Source: Bradyrhizobium sp. CSA207
Lineage (GTDB): Bacteria > Pseudomonadota > Alphaproteobacteria > Rhizobiales > Xanthobacteraceae
Length of the DNA stretch: 64,000 nucleotides
NCBI RefSeq assembly: GCF_029051685.1
Contig: NZ_JAACFT010000036.1
Coordinates: forward strand, 28,627 to 92,626
Reading direction: 5' to 3'
The number at the start of each line of letters is the position of its first letter. The stretch's first letter is position 1. Of the stretch, positions 1-9,208 are shown piece after piece. A program made the translations under genes and the position numbers. The notes beneath the pieces were generated by a model that did no database searches, was not told where the DNA came from, and saw nothing but the letters and a program-made list of their open reading frames with translations.

Positions 1-584
1 GCGCGGTGAAGCAGGGAACACGGCTCGACTATGCCTTGCGGGTGGTTAGCCTCAGTGGCCTGTCGCTGCCCTCGTTCTGGCTTGGCCTTTTGATCCTCAC
101 CGCGTCGGTGGCGATGTTCGGCCAGATGCCGATCTTCAATCCCAATCCGCAGACATATCTCGAAGCCTTCGCCACCTATGCCGTGCCCGCAGCCGCCGTC
201 GGCTTCCGCAGCGCCGCTCTGACCATGCGCATCACCCGCTCCTCGATGCTGGAGGTGCTGCGCCAGGACTACATCCGCACGGCCCGCGCCAAGGGCGCGT
301 CCGACGCTGCCGTGAACTATCAGCACGCGCTGAAGAACGCGATTTTGCCCGTGATCACCGTGATCGGGATCGAGGCTGCGTTCCTGATCGGCGGCCTGAT
401 CGTCACCGAGACCGTATTCAACATCCCCGGCGTCGCACGCTTCCTGGTCGAGGCGATCCGCTGGCGCGACTATCCGATCGTGCAGAACCTCGTGATGCTG
501 ATCGCGGTCGTAGTGGTGAGCGCGAATTTCATCGTCGACATGCTGTACGCGGTGTTCGACCCGCGGATCAGGTACACGGATTAG
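1..584 (+). CDS. Peptide-type ABC transporter permease (DppB/OppB family), 5' truncated
   Basis: Inner-membrane permease subunit of a peptide/nickel-class ABC importer. The visible 192 residues hold several hydrophobic segments and the conserved cytoplasmic loop (around residues 80-115, with ARAKGAS and the following NAILPVITV) that docks the ATPase. Family members are about 310-330 residues, so roughly the first third lies outside the window; the GTG at position 6 is internal, because the reading frame is open to the window edge and the N-terminal membrane segment is missing. It is followed 9 bases later by a second permease and two ATPases, so this is the first visible gene of an operon whose binding protein is presumably upstream. 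The transported substrate cannot be told from the permease. Confidence 0.9.
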   Translation, partial: AVKQGTRLDYALRVVSLSGLSLPSFWLGLLILTASVAMFGQMPIFNPNPQTYLEAFATYAVPAAAVGFRSAALTMRITRSSMLEVLRQDYIRTARAKGASDAAVNYQHALKNAILPVITVIGIEAAFLIGGLIVTETVFNIPGVARFLVEAIRWRDYPIVQNLVMLIAVVVVSANFIVDMLYAVFDPRIRYTD

Positions 585-593
585 GAGCTCTGC

Positions 594-1487
594 TTGGTCT
601 CTATCGACTATGATCTCGAACTCAGGCGGGCCGGTGCATACGCGACTGGCGGTTGGCGGCGCGTGCTGTTCCTGGCGCAGCGCCATGTGCTGGGTGCGGC
701 AGGACTCGTCATTATGACCCTGTTCGTGTTCACGGCGATCTTCGCCGACTTCATCGCACGCTACGATCCCCTCACCGTCGATTCCGCCCGCGCGCTGGCG
801 CGCCCCAGCCTGGCGCACTGGATGGGCACGGATTCCTTCGGCCGCGACGTGTTCAGCCGCATCATCCACGGCGCGCGGATCTCGCTCGCCGTCGGTCTCG
901 GCTCGACCGCGCTCGGCGGCTCGATCGGCGTGATCGTGGGGCTGACCTCAGGCTATCTCTCGGGCTGGGTCGATCTGGTGTTCCAGCGCGTCTCCGACGT
1001 CCTCCAGGCACTGCCGCTGCTTGTGCTGGCGCTGGTGATGACGGCAGCACTCGGCCCGTCGCTGCCGAACGTGATCATCGCGATCGCCATTCCCTTGATC
1101 CCGACGGTTGCGCGCGTGATCCGCGCCAACACGCTGGCACTGCGCGAATTGCCCTTCATCGAAGCCGCCAAGTCGATCGGCATGAGCGAGGTGCGGATCG
1201 CGCTGCGCCACGTGCTGCCGAACACGCTGGCGCCGCTGATCGTGCTCGCGACCGCCCAGCTCGGCTCAACCATCCTCACTGAGGCCTCGCTCTCCTTCCT
1301 CGGCCTCGGCATTCCCGAGCCGTATCCGTCCTGGGGCCGGATGCTGTCGGAATCCGCGGCCGAATATGTCCGCACCGCGCCGTGGCTGGTGATCTTCCCG
1401 GGCATTGCGATCAGCCTCGCGGTGTTCGGCGCCAATCTGTTCGGTGACGCCTTGCGCGACATTCTCGACCCGAGGCAGCGCGGCTGA
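594..1487 (+). CDS. Peptide-type ABC transporter permease (DppC/OppC family)
   Basis: Second inner-membrane permease of the importer, 297 residues, the usual DppC length. The N-terminal OppC-type cytoplasmic stretch precedes a first membrane helix near residues 30-52, then the typical motif HWMGTDSFGRDVFSR and the ATPase-contact loop near residues 195-215. The start is TTG at 594, preceded by AGGAG at a good distance, and it fits the conserved N-terminus better than any ATG. It ends with TGATG, overlapping the start of the next ATPase gene, which implies translational coupling. Partner of the truncated permease upstream. Confidence 0.93.
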   Translation: MVSIDYDLELRRAGAYATGGWRRVLFLAQRHVLGAAGLVIMTLFVFTAIFADFIARYDPLTVDSARALARPSLAHWMGTDSFGRDVFSRIIHGARISLAVGLGSTALGGSIGVIVGLTSGYLSGWVDLVFQRVSDVLQALPLLVLALVMTAALGPSLPNVIIAIAIPLIPTVARVIRANTLALRELPFIEAAKSIGMSEVRIALRHVLPNTLAPLIVLATAQLGSTILTEASLSFLGLGIPEPYPSWGRMLSESAAEYVRTAPWLVIFPGIAISLAVFGANLFGDALRDILDPRQRG

Positions 1488-2494
1488 TGAAAGAGGCAAC
1501 CGATCTCGTGCTGGAGGTGAAGAACCTGAAGACGGTGTTCTTCACGAACTCCGGTCTGTTCAAGGCGGTCGACAACGTTTCGTTCACCGTGCGGCGCGGC
1601 GAAACGCTGGCGATCGTCGGCGAATCCGGCTGCGGCAAGAGCGTGACTGCGCTGTCGCTGATGCGGCTCGTCCCCGATCCGCCCGGGCGCATCGTCGGCG
1701 GCTCCGTCACCCTCGAAGGCACCGATCTGTTGGCGCTCGACGAGACCAGGATGCGCGCGATCCGCGGCAATCGCATCTCCATGATCTTCCAGGAGCCGAT
1801 GACCTCGCTCAATCCTGTGATGCGGATCGGCGACCAGATCGCCGAGGCCGTGCGGCTGCACCGGGCTATGCCGAACCGGGAGGCTCAGGACATCGCAGTC
1901 GAGATGCTGCGGCTGGTGCGCATTCCCGAGCCGGCGCGGCGCGCAAGGGAATATCCGCACCAGCTCTCCGGCGGCATGCGCCAGCGCGCGATGATCGCGA
2001 TGGCATTGGCTTGCCGGCCGGCGCTGCTGATCGCGGACGAGCCGACCACCGCGCTTGACGTCACCATCCAGGCACAGATTCTGGCACTGATCCTCGACCT
2101 TCAGAGAGAGCTCGGCACCGGCCTCGTGCTGATCACGCACGATCTCGGTGTCGTCGCGCAGACGGCGCAGCGCGTCATCGTGATGTATGCGGGGAAGAAG
2201 GTCGAGGAAGCCAGCGTCGAGGCGCTGTTTGCCGCGCCAAAGCATCCCTATACGCGCGGGCTGATGGCCTCGATCCCGGCGGTGCCGGCGTCCGGTCTCG
2301 CCGCGCAGGCGCGACTGAACGAAATCCCCGGCACCGTGCCGTCACTGGTCCGGCTACCGCCCGGCTGCCCCTTTGCGCCGCGCTGCAAGCTCGCGATCAA
2401 GCATTGCGAGGCCGAATATCCTCCGCTTGTCGATTGGGGCGGCGGCCATCTCGCCGCCTGCTGGCGCGCGGCCGAAGTCGCGGAGGTGGCATGA
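1487..2494 (+). CDS. Peptide-type ABC transporter ATP-binding protein (DppD/OppD family)
   Basis: ATPase that energises the importer from the cytoplasmic face. At 335 residues it has Walker A GESGCGKS (about residues 46-53), the ABC signature LSGGMRQR, Walker B LLIADEPTTALD and the switch histidine in LITHDLG. A C-terminal oligopeptide-transporter domain with the cysteine-containing PPGCPFAPRC is present; in this family these cysteines can hold an Fe-S cluster. The ATG overlaps the upstream permease stop by one base and the stop overlaps the next start, so it is the third gene of a tight operon. Confidence 0.95.
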   Translation: MKEATDLVLEVKNLKTVFFTNSGLFKAVDNVSFTVRRGETLAIVGESGCGKSVTALSLMRLVPDPPGRIVGGSVTLEGTDLLALDETRMRAIRGNRISMIFQEPMTSLNPVMRIGDQIAEAVRLHRAMPNREAQDIAVEMLRLVRIPEPARRAREYPHQLSGGMRQRAMIAMALACRPALLIADEPTTALDVTIQAQILALILDLQRELGTGLVLITHDLGVVAQTAQRVIVMYAGKKVEEASVEALFAAPKHPYTRGLMASIPAVPASGLAAQARLNEIPGTVPSLVRLPPGCPFAPRCKLAIKHCEAEYPPLVDWGGGHLAACWRAAEVAEVA

Positions 2495-3486
2495 GTGAGG
2501 CGCTGCTGGAAGTCACCGACCTGACAAAGCACTATCCGGTGCGCGCCGGCGTGCTGCGCCGGCAGGTCGGCACCGTGCACGCAGTCGACGGCGTCTCGTT
2601 CTCGGTTGGCGTCGGCGAGACGCTGGGTCTCGTCGGCGAATCCGGCTGCGGCAAATCGACGGTGGCGCGCAGCGTGCTGCGGCTGGTCGAGCCGACATCG
2701 GGGCAGATCCGCCTCGGTGGCGAGGACATCACCCACCTTTCGAAGTCTGCGCTTCGGCCGCATCGCCGTTCGATGCAGATCGTGTTCCAGGACCCGTTCG
2801 CCTCGCTCAATCCGCGCATGACCGCGGGTGACATCGTCGGCGAGCCACTGGCCGTCCATGGTCTCGCCAGTGGCAAAGCACTGGAGGCACGTACCGCAAA
2901 GCTATTCGAGCAGGTGGGATTAAGGCCCGACCAGATGCGCAGCTTCCCGCATCAGTTCTCCGGCGGTCAGCGCCAGCGCATCTGCATTGCCCGCGCGCTG
3001 GCGCTCGGGCCACGCCTGATCGTGTGCGACGAGCCGGTCTCGGCGCTCGACGTCTCGATCCAGGCGCAGGTGATCAACCTGCTGATCGACTTGCAACGGC
3101 AGCACGGCTTCTCTTATCTCTTCATCGCGCATGACCTCGCCGTGGTCGCCCATATCAGCCACCGCGTCGCCGTGATGTATCTCGGCCGCATCGTCGAGAT
3201 CGCCGACAAGGACGAGCTATTTCGCAATCCGCGCCATCCCTATACGCAAGCCCTGCTCGCCTCGGTGCCGATCGCCAACCCGCTTGCCAAGAAGCTCGCA
3301 CCGCTGGTCGACGGCGACGTGCCGAGCCCGGTCAATCCACCCTCGGGCTGCGCGTTTCACACCCGGTGCCGGTTTGCGATGGAGCGGTGCAAGATCGAGC
3401 GGCCGGCGCTGATGGAAGCGGGCGACGGGCACCAGGTGGCGTGTCTGCTCAATGAGGGGACGGGACGAGCCAACGTGGTCCCGTAG
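2491..3486 (+). CDS. Peptide-type ABC transporter ATP-binding protein (DppF/OppF family)
   Basis: Second ATPase of the pair, 331 residues from ATG 2491, which overlaps the previous stop as ATGA. A longer in-frame start at 2404 would extend back into the upstream gene and adds residues without family resemblance. It has Walker A GESGCGKST, signature FSGGQRQR, Walker B LIVCDEPVSALD and the OppF-type C-terminus with PPSGCAFHTRC. The stop codon TAG is the second to fourth base of a palindromic intergenic repeat (family A) that begins at 3483, so the repeat appears to have landed at the end of the gene and supplies its terminator codon. Confidence 0.95.
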   Translation: MSEALLEVTDLTKHYPVRAGVLRRQVGTVHAVDGVSFSVGVGETLGLVGESGCGKSTVARSVLRLVEPTSGQIRLGGEDITHLSKSALRPHRRSMQIVFQDPFASLNPRMTAGDIVGEPLAVHGLASGKALEARTAKLFEQVGLRPDQMRSFPHQFSGGQRQRICIARALALGPRLIVCDEPVSALDVSIQAQVINLLIDLQRQHGFSYLFIAHDLAVVAHISHRVAVMYLGRIVEIADKDELFRNPRHPYTQALLASVPIANPLAKKLAPLVDGDVPSPVNPPSGCAFHTRCRFAMERCKIERPALMEAGDGHQVACLLNEGTGRANVVP

Positions 3487-3600
3487 GGTGGGTTACCGAA
3501 GGCGTAACCCACCACTGTCTGGCTCCGCGAAAGCGAAAAAGTGGTGGGTTACGCCCAGCGAACTGCGCTCCGCGCAGTCGCAAGGCTAACCCACCCTACG
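3483..3600. repeat. Palindromic intergenic repeat, family A, copy 1
   Basis: Starts GTAGGGTGGGTTA and ends TAACCCACCCTAC, with two inner arms (GTAACCCACC and GGTGGGTTACG), so it can fold into a long hairpin. Similar elements occur at 8297-8411, 21001-21089 and 63815-63898. It contains the stop codon of the upstream ATPase gene. Confidence 0.85.
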
Positions 3601-3618
3601 GTCGCGCCCCTTGCCGCG

Positions 3619-5595
3619 CTACCCCGCCCCGATCTTCGCCACGATCCTGCCTGTCGTCACCTGCTCGCCTTCGGCAACGTCGATCGCCGCGATCACGCCG
3701 TCGATGCCGGCCTTGTGGACGTGCTCCATCTTCATCGCTTCCAGCGTCAGCACCGGCTGGCCGGCGGCAACGCGCTCGCCCGGCTTGACCAGGACGGCGA
3801 CGACGCGGCCGTTCATCGCGGCGCGGACCTTGCCGTCGCCGCCGTTGGTTGCGGCGGATTTTGGCGCGGCGAGGGTGAGATCGGTGACCGCTAGCGGGAG
3901 GCCGCGGTGCTGAACGTAGAGCCGGTCGCCGTCGCGCAACAATTTTGCGCTGTCCATCACGCCATCATGGCGGAAACGAACAGCGTCGGCATCGAGCTGA
4001 TCGATCTCGAACCTGTCCTGGCGACCGCCGACCGCAACCGTGAAGCCGCCATCGCGTTCGCCGGTGACCTCGACCTCATGCGTGTGGCCGGCGATCTCGA
4101 TCTTCGCGGGCAGTGGAAAGGTTGCCGCCAGACTCCGTCCGCCGCGCCATGACGGCGCGAGGGGGCTGGTGACGTAAAGCAGGAGACCCGCCAGGGCGGT
4201 CTCGAACGCGCTATCCTGCCGTGGCGCCAGCAGCTCATCGCGATGCGCGCCGATAAACGCCGTGGTCGCCTCGCCGCTGGCAAAGCCGGGATGGCGCAGG
4301 CACGACATCAGGAAGGCCTGGTTGGTGGTCACGCCGAAGGCGGTGAGCTGCTCCAGGCCGACGATCAGCCGCCCCCTCGCCTCCTCCCGCGTCGTGCCGC
4401 TGCTGATCACCTTGGCGATCATGGAATCGTAGAACGGCGGGATCTCCGAGCCTGATTGCAACGCGTGCTCGACGCGCAATCCTTCCGGCATCTGCCAGCG
4501 CGCCATGCGGCCCGACTGCGGCATGAAATCATTTGCGGCATCTTCCGAACATAGCCGGACCTCGATGGCGTGGCCGGAGAACCTGATGTCCTGCTGCTTT
4601 ACCGGCAATGGCTCGCCGCGCGCCACGCGCAACTGCAGCTCGACCAGATCGAGCCCGGTGATCGCTTCCGTCACGGGATGCTCGACCTGGAGGCGCGTGT
4701 TCATCTCCATGAAATAGAATTCGCCGCTCTCGTCGAGCAGGAATTCCAGCGTGCCGGCGCCCTCGTAGCGCAGCGCCTTCACCGCGGCGACCGCGACCTC
4801 GCCCATTTTCGCACGCAGCGCTGGCGTCACCGCCGGCGACGGCGCCTCCTCGATCAGCTTCTGATGCCGTCGCTGCACCGAGCAGTCGCGCTCGCCAAGA
4901 TGGATCGCGTTGCCATGGCTGTCGCCGAACACCTGGATCTCGATGTGGCGAGGATTCTGGATGGCGCGTTCGAGGATCACCGTTGGATCGCCGAACGCTG
5001 CCTTCGCTTCCGACCGTGCGCTACGCAGAGCGTCGGGCAACGACCCCGCGTCGACCACGAGCCGCATGCCACGGCCGCCGCCGCCGGCGACCGCCTTGAT
5101 CATCACGGGGAAGCCGATCTTTCTGGCCTCGGCGAGCATGACCTCGTCGGCCTGATCGGCGCCCTGGTAACCGGGCACGCAGGGCACACCGGCCTTCTTC
5201 ATGATCTCCTTGGCGCCCGCCTTGTTGCCCATCGCCTCGATCGCCTGCGGCGACGGGCCGATGAAGACGAGGCCCGCATCCTTGCAGGCTTGCGCGAACG
5301 CCTCGTTCTCGGCGAGGAAGCCATAGCCGGGATGCACGGCATCCGCGCCACCGGCTTTCGCCGCCGCGATGATGGCGGCAATGTTGAGATAAGACTGCGC
5401 CGGCAGCGCTCCGCCGATGCGCACCGCCTGGTCGGCCTGCCGCACATGAAGGGCATCGTGATCGGCATCCGAGTAAACCGCGACGACACCAAGTCCGAGC
5501 CGCCGCGCGCTGTGCATCACACGTAGCGCGATCTCGCCGCGATTGGCGATCAGGACCTTGAAGAACGGCCGGTGCTGCACTGATCCGTTCCTCAT
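3619..5595 (-). CDS. Acyl-CoA carboxylase alpha subunit (biotin carboxylase plus biotin carrier domain)
   Basis: Biotin-dependent carboxylase subunit of 658 residues: N-terminal biotin carboxylase (FKVLIANRGEIALR at residues 12-25, glycine-rich ATP-grasp loop GGGGRGMR, catalytic region EMNTRLQVEHPVTE) and a C-terminal biotinyl domain with EAMKMEH, in which Lys622 is the expected biotin site. The length and single-chain architecture are those of acetyl/propionyl/methylcrotonyl/geranyl-CoA carboxylase alpha chains. It overlaps the end of the beta-subunit gene upstream by four bases (ATGA), so the two are co-translated. Substrate is unresolved; the neighbouring keto acid cleavage enzyme and acyl-CoA dehydrogenases suggest a catabolic role rather than fatty-acid synthesis. 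Confidence 0.93.
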   Translation of the reverse strand: MRNGSVQHRPFFKVLIANRGEIALRVMHSARRLGLGVVAVYSDADHDALHVRQADQAVRIGGALPAQSYLNIAAIIAAAKAGGADAVHPGYGFLAENEAFAQACKDAGLVFIGPSPQAIEAMGNKAGAKEIMKKAGVPCVPGYQGADQADEVMLAEARKIGFPVMIKAVAGGGGRGMRLVVDAGSLPDALRSARSEAKAAFGDPTVILERAIQNPRHIEIQVFGDSHGNAIHLGERDCSVQRRHQKLIEEAPSPAVTPALRAKMGEVAVAAVKALRYEGAGTLEFLLDESGEFYFMEMNTRLQVEHPVTEAITGLDLVELQLRVARGEPLPVKQQDIRFSGHAIEVRLCSEDAANDFMPQSGRMARWQMPEGLRVEHALQSGSEIPPFYDSMIAKVISSGTTREEARGRLIVGLEQLTAFGVTTNQAFLMSCLRHPGFASGEATTAFIGAHRDELLAPRQDSAFETALAGLLLYVTSPLAPSWRGGRSLAATFPLPAKIEIAGHTHEVEVTGERDGGFTVAVGGRQDRFEIDQLDADAVRFRHDGVMDSAKLLRDGDRLYVQHRGLPLAVTDLTLAAPKSAATNGGDGKVRAAMNGRVVAVLVKPGERVAAGQPVLTLEAMKMEHVHKAGIDGVIAAIDVAEGEQVTTGRIVAKIGAG

Positions 5596-7208
5596 GGGCG
5601 GGCCACCGAAAATTGCATGCGCTGGGGAGTCCGCGCATCGCCCTCGCGGCAGATCGCGAGCACTTCGGACAGCACCGCGCGGGTGTCGCGCGGATCGATC
5701 ACGCCATCGTCGAGCACGCGGGCGCTGGTCGAGAACACGTCCATCTGACCGTCGAACACGCCGACGATCTGCGCCTTCATGGCCTCGAGCCTGTCCTTCT
5801 CGATCGGCTTGCCGCGCCGTGCTGCGGCTGCTTCAGTCACAATCGCCATGGTCTCGGCAGCCTGCTCGCCGCCCATCACAGCGGTTCTGGCGTTGGGCCA
5901 GGAGAAGCAGAAGCGCGGATGGAAGCCGCGCCCGCACATACCGTAATTGCCCGCGCCGAAGGAGGCGCCGCAATAGATGGTGATCTGCGGCACGGTCGCC
6001 GACGTGACCGCCTGGATCATCTTCGAGCCGTGCTTGATCATGCCGGCTTCTTCGTAAGATTTGCCCACCATGTAGCCGGTGGTGTTGTTCAGATACAGCA
6101 GCGGCGTGCGGGTCTGGCAGCAGGCCTGGATGAAATGCGTCGCCTTGTTGGCGCCGGCCGGATCGAGCGGACCGTTGTTGGTGATGATGCCGATCGCCTG
6201 CCCCTCGATGCGGGCATGGCCACAGACCGTGGCGGGGCCGTAGTTCGGCGCCATCTCGGTGAAGTCGGAATCATCGACGATACGCGCGATCACCTGCTTC
6301 ATGTCGACGGAGCGCTTGTGGTCCATCGGCATGATGCCGAGCAGATCGTCCGGATCGTAGCGCGGCGGCTTGTATTGCGCAGCCGCCCTGCCCGGCCGCT
6401 GCCATTCCAGCGCCGCCATGATCTCGCGCGCGATGCGCAGCGCGTCGCGGTCATCTTCGGCGAGGTAGTCGCCGAGGCCGGAGATCTGCGTGTGCATCTC
6501 GGCGCCGCCGAGCTCTTCTTCGGTGGCGACCTCGCCGGTTGCGGCCTTCAGCAGCGGCGGCCCGGCGAGAAACGCGCGAGTGCGGCCGCGCACCATGACG
6601 ATGTAGTCGGACAGGCCGGTTTGGTAGGCACCGCCCGCGGTGGAAGATCCATGCGTCACGGTGACGACCGGCAGGCCTGCCGCCGAAAGCCGCGCAAGAT
6701 TGCGAAAGATATTACCGCCGCGCACAAAATCCTCGACGCGGTAGCGCAACAGATTGGCGCCGGCGCTTTCGACCAGCTGGACGTAAGGCAGCTTGTTCTC
6801 CAGCGCGAGCTCCTGCACGCGGAGCGTCTTGTCGAGGCCGTAGGGCTGAAGCGCACCGGCATCGATGCCGGCATCGTTGGCGCTGACCATGCAGCGGATG
6901 CCAGAGACGAAGCCGATGCCGGCGATGACGCCGCCCCCGGGCACGCTCTTGTTGGCATCGGGCACGTCGAACATGTAGCCGGCGAGCGTCGACAGCTCGA
7001 TGAAGGGCGCGCCGGGGTCGAGCACCAGCGCGACGCGCTCGCGCGGCAGCAGCTGGCCGCGCTTGTGGAAGCGATCCTTGGCTGCGGCGGACGCCGCGCG
7101 CGTGCGTTCCTCCAGCGCGCGCATGCGGTCGATCAAGGCGAGCATGCCGTCGCGATTGGCGTGGTAGGCCGCGCTCCCGGGGGAGATGGTGTTTTCGAGA
7201 ATGGACAT
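5592..7208 (-). CDS. Acyl-CoA carboxylase beta subunit (carboxyltransferase)
   Basis: Carboxyltransferase that moves CO2 from carboxybiotin to an acyl-CoA; 538 residues from ATG 7208 (MSILENT). It shows the crotonase-fold halves of the family, with GGGVIAGIG and SANDAGIDAG in the N-terminal half and GASFGAGNYGMCGR in the C-terminal half. An in-frame start 39 bases further upstream exists only because the reading frame runs into the family B repeat at 7223 and is rejected. Sequence features resemble the methylcrotonyl/geranyl-CoA branch of the family, but I cannot settle the substrate. Partner of the alpha subunit at 3619-5595. Confidence 0.93.
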   Translation of the reverse strand: MSILENTISPGSAAYHANRDGMLALIDRMRALEERTRAASAAAKDRFHKRGQLLPRERVALVLDPGAPFIELSTLAGYMFDVPDANKSVPGGGVIAGIGFVSGIRCMVSANDAGIDAGALQPYGLDKTLRVQELALENKLPYVQLVESAGANLLRYRVEDFVRGGNIFRNLARLSAAGLPVVTVTHGSSTAGGAYQTGLSDYIVMVRGRTRAFLAGPPLLKAATGEVATEEELGGAEMHTQISGLGDYLAEDDRDALRIAREIMAALEWQRPGRAAAQYKPPRYDPDDLLGIMPMDHKRSVDMKQVIARIVDDSDFTEMAPNYGPATVCGHARIEGQAIGIITNNGPLDPAGANKATHFIQACCQTRTPLLYLNNTTGYMVGKSYEEAGMIKHGSKMIQAVTSATVPQITIYCGASFGAGNYGMCGRGFHPRFCFSWPNARTAVMGGEQAAETMAIVTEAAAARRGKPIEKDRLEAMKAQIVGVFDGQMDVFSTSARVLDDGVIDPRDTRAVLSEVLAICREGDARTPQRMQFSVARP

Positions 7209-7222
7209 AACAGTTTCCTGCT

Positions 7223-7302
7223 CGTCATTGCGAGCGAAGCGAAGCAATCCAGACTGTCATCGCGGAAAGATTCTGGATTGCTTCGCTTCGCTCGCAATGA
7301 CG
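7223..7302. repeat. Palindromic intergenic repeat, family B, copy 1
   Basis: Inverted repeat: CGTCATTGCGAGCGAAGCGA, then AGCAATCCAG, a short centre, and the complementary CTGGATTGCTTCGCTTCGCTCGCAATGACG. Other copies: 17938-18015, 41460-41538, 58811-58890 and 61486-61565. It lies between the beta-keto acid cleavage gene and the carboxylase pair and could form a strong RNA hairpin there. Confidence 0.9.
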
Positions 7303-7315
7303 GTTGAGGCGATAG

Positions 7316-8182
7316 CTACCGATTCGTCCCAAAGATCTTCCGCGCCTCGGCCGGGCTTGCGATGGCGCGGCCCGCGCGGCGCGCGCAGGCGGCAACGGCC
7401 TCGATCAGCTGGCCGTTCGAGGTCACTTTCTTGCCGTCGGCGAGATAGAAGGTGTCCTCCAGACCGGTGCGCAGATGACCGCCGAGCTCGGCACAGCGCT
7501 GGTGCAGCGGCCAGATCTCCTCGCGTCCGATCGCCGTGACCTGCCAATGCGCCTCGGGGCGCTTCAGCTTGAGCAGGATCGGCAGCAGATCGGGATCCGA
7601 CGGCATGCCGGACGCCACGCCCATCACGAAGTTATATTCGAGCGGGCCGTTGTACATGCCGACCTGGTTGTACATGCCGACGCAGCGGACGATGCCGACG
7701 TCAAAACATTCGAACTCCGGGATGGTGCCGACCGCGTTCATGACGTCGAGATAGTCCTTCACCTTCTCGACCGAATTATCGAACATCATCGGCGGCCATG
7801 CCCATGTGTTGTCGGCCTTCACCTTCAGGTAATTCAGCGAGCCGGCGTTGCAGGCGGCGATCTCCGGCCTGGTTTCGCGGATGCAATCGAGCGCGCCGCT
7901 GTAGTTCGGCCCGGAGATGCCGGAGGTGTGGTTGATGATCACGCCGGGACAGGCCTCGCGTATCGCCTGCTGGATTTCCTTGCTGACGCTCACCTCCCAG
8001 GACGGCAGGTGCCCCTTGTCCGGCGCCTGCTGGCGCAGATGGATGTGCATGATGCTGGCGCCGGCATCGAACGCAGCCTTGGCCTCGCGCGCCATCTGCT
8101 CCGGCGTGACCGGCACGTTGTGCTGCTTCGGGTCGGTAAGCACGCCGTTCAGCGCGCAAGTGATAACGACCTTGTCGCTCAT
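7316..8182 (-). CDS. Beta-keto acid cleavage enzyme (BKACE, DUF849 family)
   Basis: Predicted Zn-dependent enzyme that condenses a beta-keto acid with acetyl-CoA to give acetoacetate and a new acyl-CoA, the reaction of the 3-keto-5-aminohexanoate cleavage family. 288 residues from ATG 8182 (MSDKVVITCALNGVL). Metal-binding HIHLR (about residues 47-51) and the glycine-rich INHTSGISG segment are present. The extended start at 8227 is not supported by family resemblance. It is transcribed in the same direction as the acyl-CoA carboxylase genes downstream, with a repeat hairpin between, so it probably feeds acyl-CoA to that route. The specific keto acid is not predictable from sequence alone. Confidence 0.88.
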   Translation of the reverse strand: MSDKVVITCALNGVLTDPKQHNVPVTPEQMAREAKAAFDAGASIMHIHLRQQAPDKGHLPSWEVSVSKEIQQAIREACPGVIINHTSGISGPNYSGALDCIRETRPEIAACNAGSLNYLKVKADNTWAWPPMMFDNSVEKVKDYLDVMNAVGTIPEFECFDVGIVRCVGMYNQVGMYNGPLEYNFVMGVASGMPSDPDLLPILLKLKRPEAHWQVTAIGREEIWPLHQRCAELGGHLRTGLEDTFYLADGKKVTSNGQLIEAVAACARRAGRAIASPAEARKIFGTNR

Positions 8183-8296
8183 GCCTCTTCGCCCATGATC
8201 TGGATGTCTCGCACGTTGACAATTCAACGCTTGCGATCATGTGACGCGCGGCATGCGGCTTCTTGCGCGGAGAAGCTAGAGATTCGGCGATGCTGC

Positions 8297-8411
8297 GTAG
8301 GGTGGGTTAGCGAAGCGTAACCCACCAAGGTCTCTCAACCGCGGAAGCAAAAGTGGCGGGTTACGCCCAGCGGACTGCGCTTCGCGCAGCCGTGGGGCTA
8401 ACCCACCCTAC
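8297..8411. repeat. Palindromic intergenic repeat, family A, copy 2
   Basis: GTAGGGTGGGTTAGCGAAGC at the left end and the inverted complement at the right end, with CGCAGTC-type inner sequence as in copy 1. The right end contains the TAG stop codon of the leftward AraC-type gene, the same arrangement as at the end of the peptide transporter operon. Confidence 0.88.
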
Positions 8412-9208
8412 GATGCCTCCGCGAGCCTCACCGTCTCGCTGCTGCGATAGATCGCAAGGTCGCGCGAGCCGACGAAGATTGCGCGCGGCTTCAATCCGTA
8501 GAAGCGGCGGATCGAATGGCTGAAATGGGTGCTGTCGGGATAGCCGATGTCCTGCGCGAGATGGGCGAGGTTGAGGTCCTGGTTGGCGAAGTGCAGCAGG
8601 TGCCGCGCGCGTTTCCAGGCGCGGAAGGAGCGGAACGAGATGCCGGTCTCTTCCTTGAACAGATGCAGGAAGCGCGAGGCGGAAAGTCCGGCATCCGCCG
8701 CACATGTATCCGCCGTCACAGGTTCTCCCGTGAAGCGACCGAGGCGCGCGACTGCGCGCATCACACGGGGGTCGAGCACGCGGCGCGGCAGCGCCTCGCC
8801 AAAACACATCTCGTCGAATTCGGCGGTGGTGATGTCGCCATAGCGGCGCTGCCGCAGCAGCGCATAGGCGGCCAGGATCTTGCGGGCATAGACGGCCTTG
8901 TCCGGCCCGGTGAGCCGCGCAACCAATGCTTCCGACGCTCCGTCCGACATGCTTTCCGGTTCGAGCGTCACACTGATCGCAGTGCGGTAGTCGCTGGCGA
9001 TGGAGTGCCGCTGGTTCGGCAGGGTCACGATCAATTCGCCTGACGTGTTGACGTCGTCGATCGAGAGATGCAGGTTGCCCTTGACCGCCACATAGACATG
9101 GCAGCAGCCGGGTGTCCGCTTGCGCGGGCGGCCGAGCAGGCCGGCATAAAACACCCGCTCCGGCGTAATCAGCATCAAATGGTCGGATTCGCGGCCGGGA
9201 TCTTCCAT
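8408..9208 (-). CDS. AraC-family transcriptional regulator
   Basis: DNA-binding regulator of 266 residues. The C-terminal hundred residues form the double helix-turn-helix of AraC/XylS proteins (CAADAGLSASRFLHLFKEE and, in the second helix pair, DIGYPDSTHFSHSIRRFYG). The N-terminal part is a putative ligand-sensing beta-barrel with no clear identity. ATG 9208 has GAGGAGG seven bases upstream and is chosen over a longer in-frame start at 9337. It is transcribed toward the keto acid cleavage and carboxylase genes, so it may regulate them; that is inference from position. Confidence 0.9.
   Translation of the reverse strand: MEDPGRESDHLMLITPERVFYAGLLGRPRKRTPGCCHVYVAVKGNLHLSIDDVNTSGELIVTLPNQRHSIASDYRTAISVTLEPESMSDGASEALVARLTGPDKAVYARKILAAYALLRQRRYGDITTAEFDEMCFGEALPRRVLDPRVMRAVARLGRFTGEPVTADTCAADAGLSASRFLHLFKEETGISFRSFRAWKRARHLLHFANQDLNLAHLAQDIGYPDSTHFSHSIRRFYGLKPRAIFVGSRDLAIYRSSETVRLAEAS

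Noticed and set aside
7209..7247. Longer N-terminus of the carboxyltransferase (MLRFARNDE...)
   Set aside because: These residues are translated from the family B repeat; the same peptide appears next to other copies of the repeat.
5613..7307. 564-residue frame antisense to the carboxyltransferase gene
   Set aside because: Shadow of a clear crotonase-fold enzyme; its C-terminus is the translated family B repeat.
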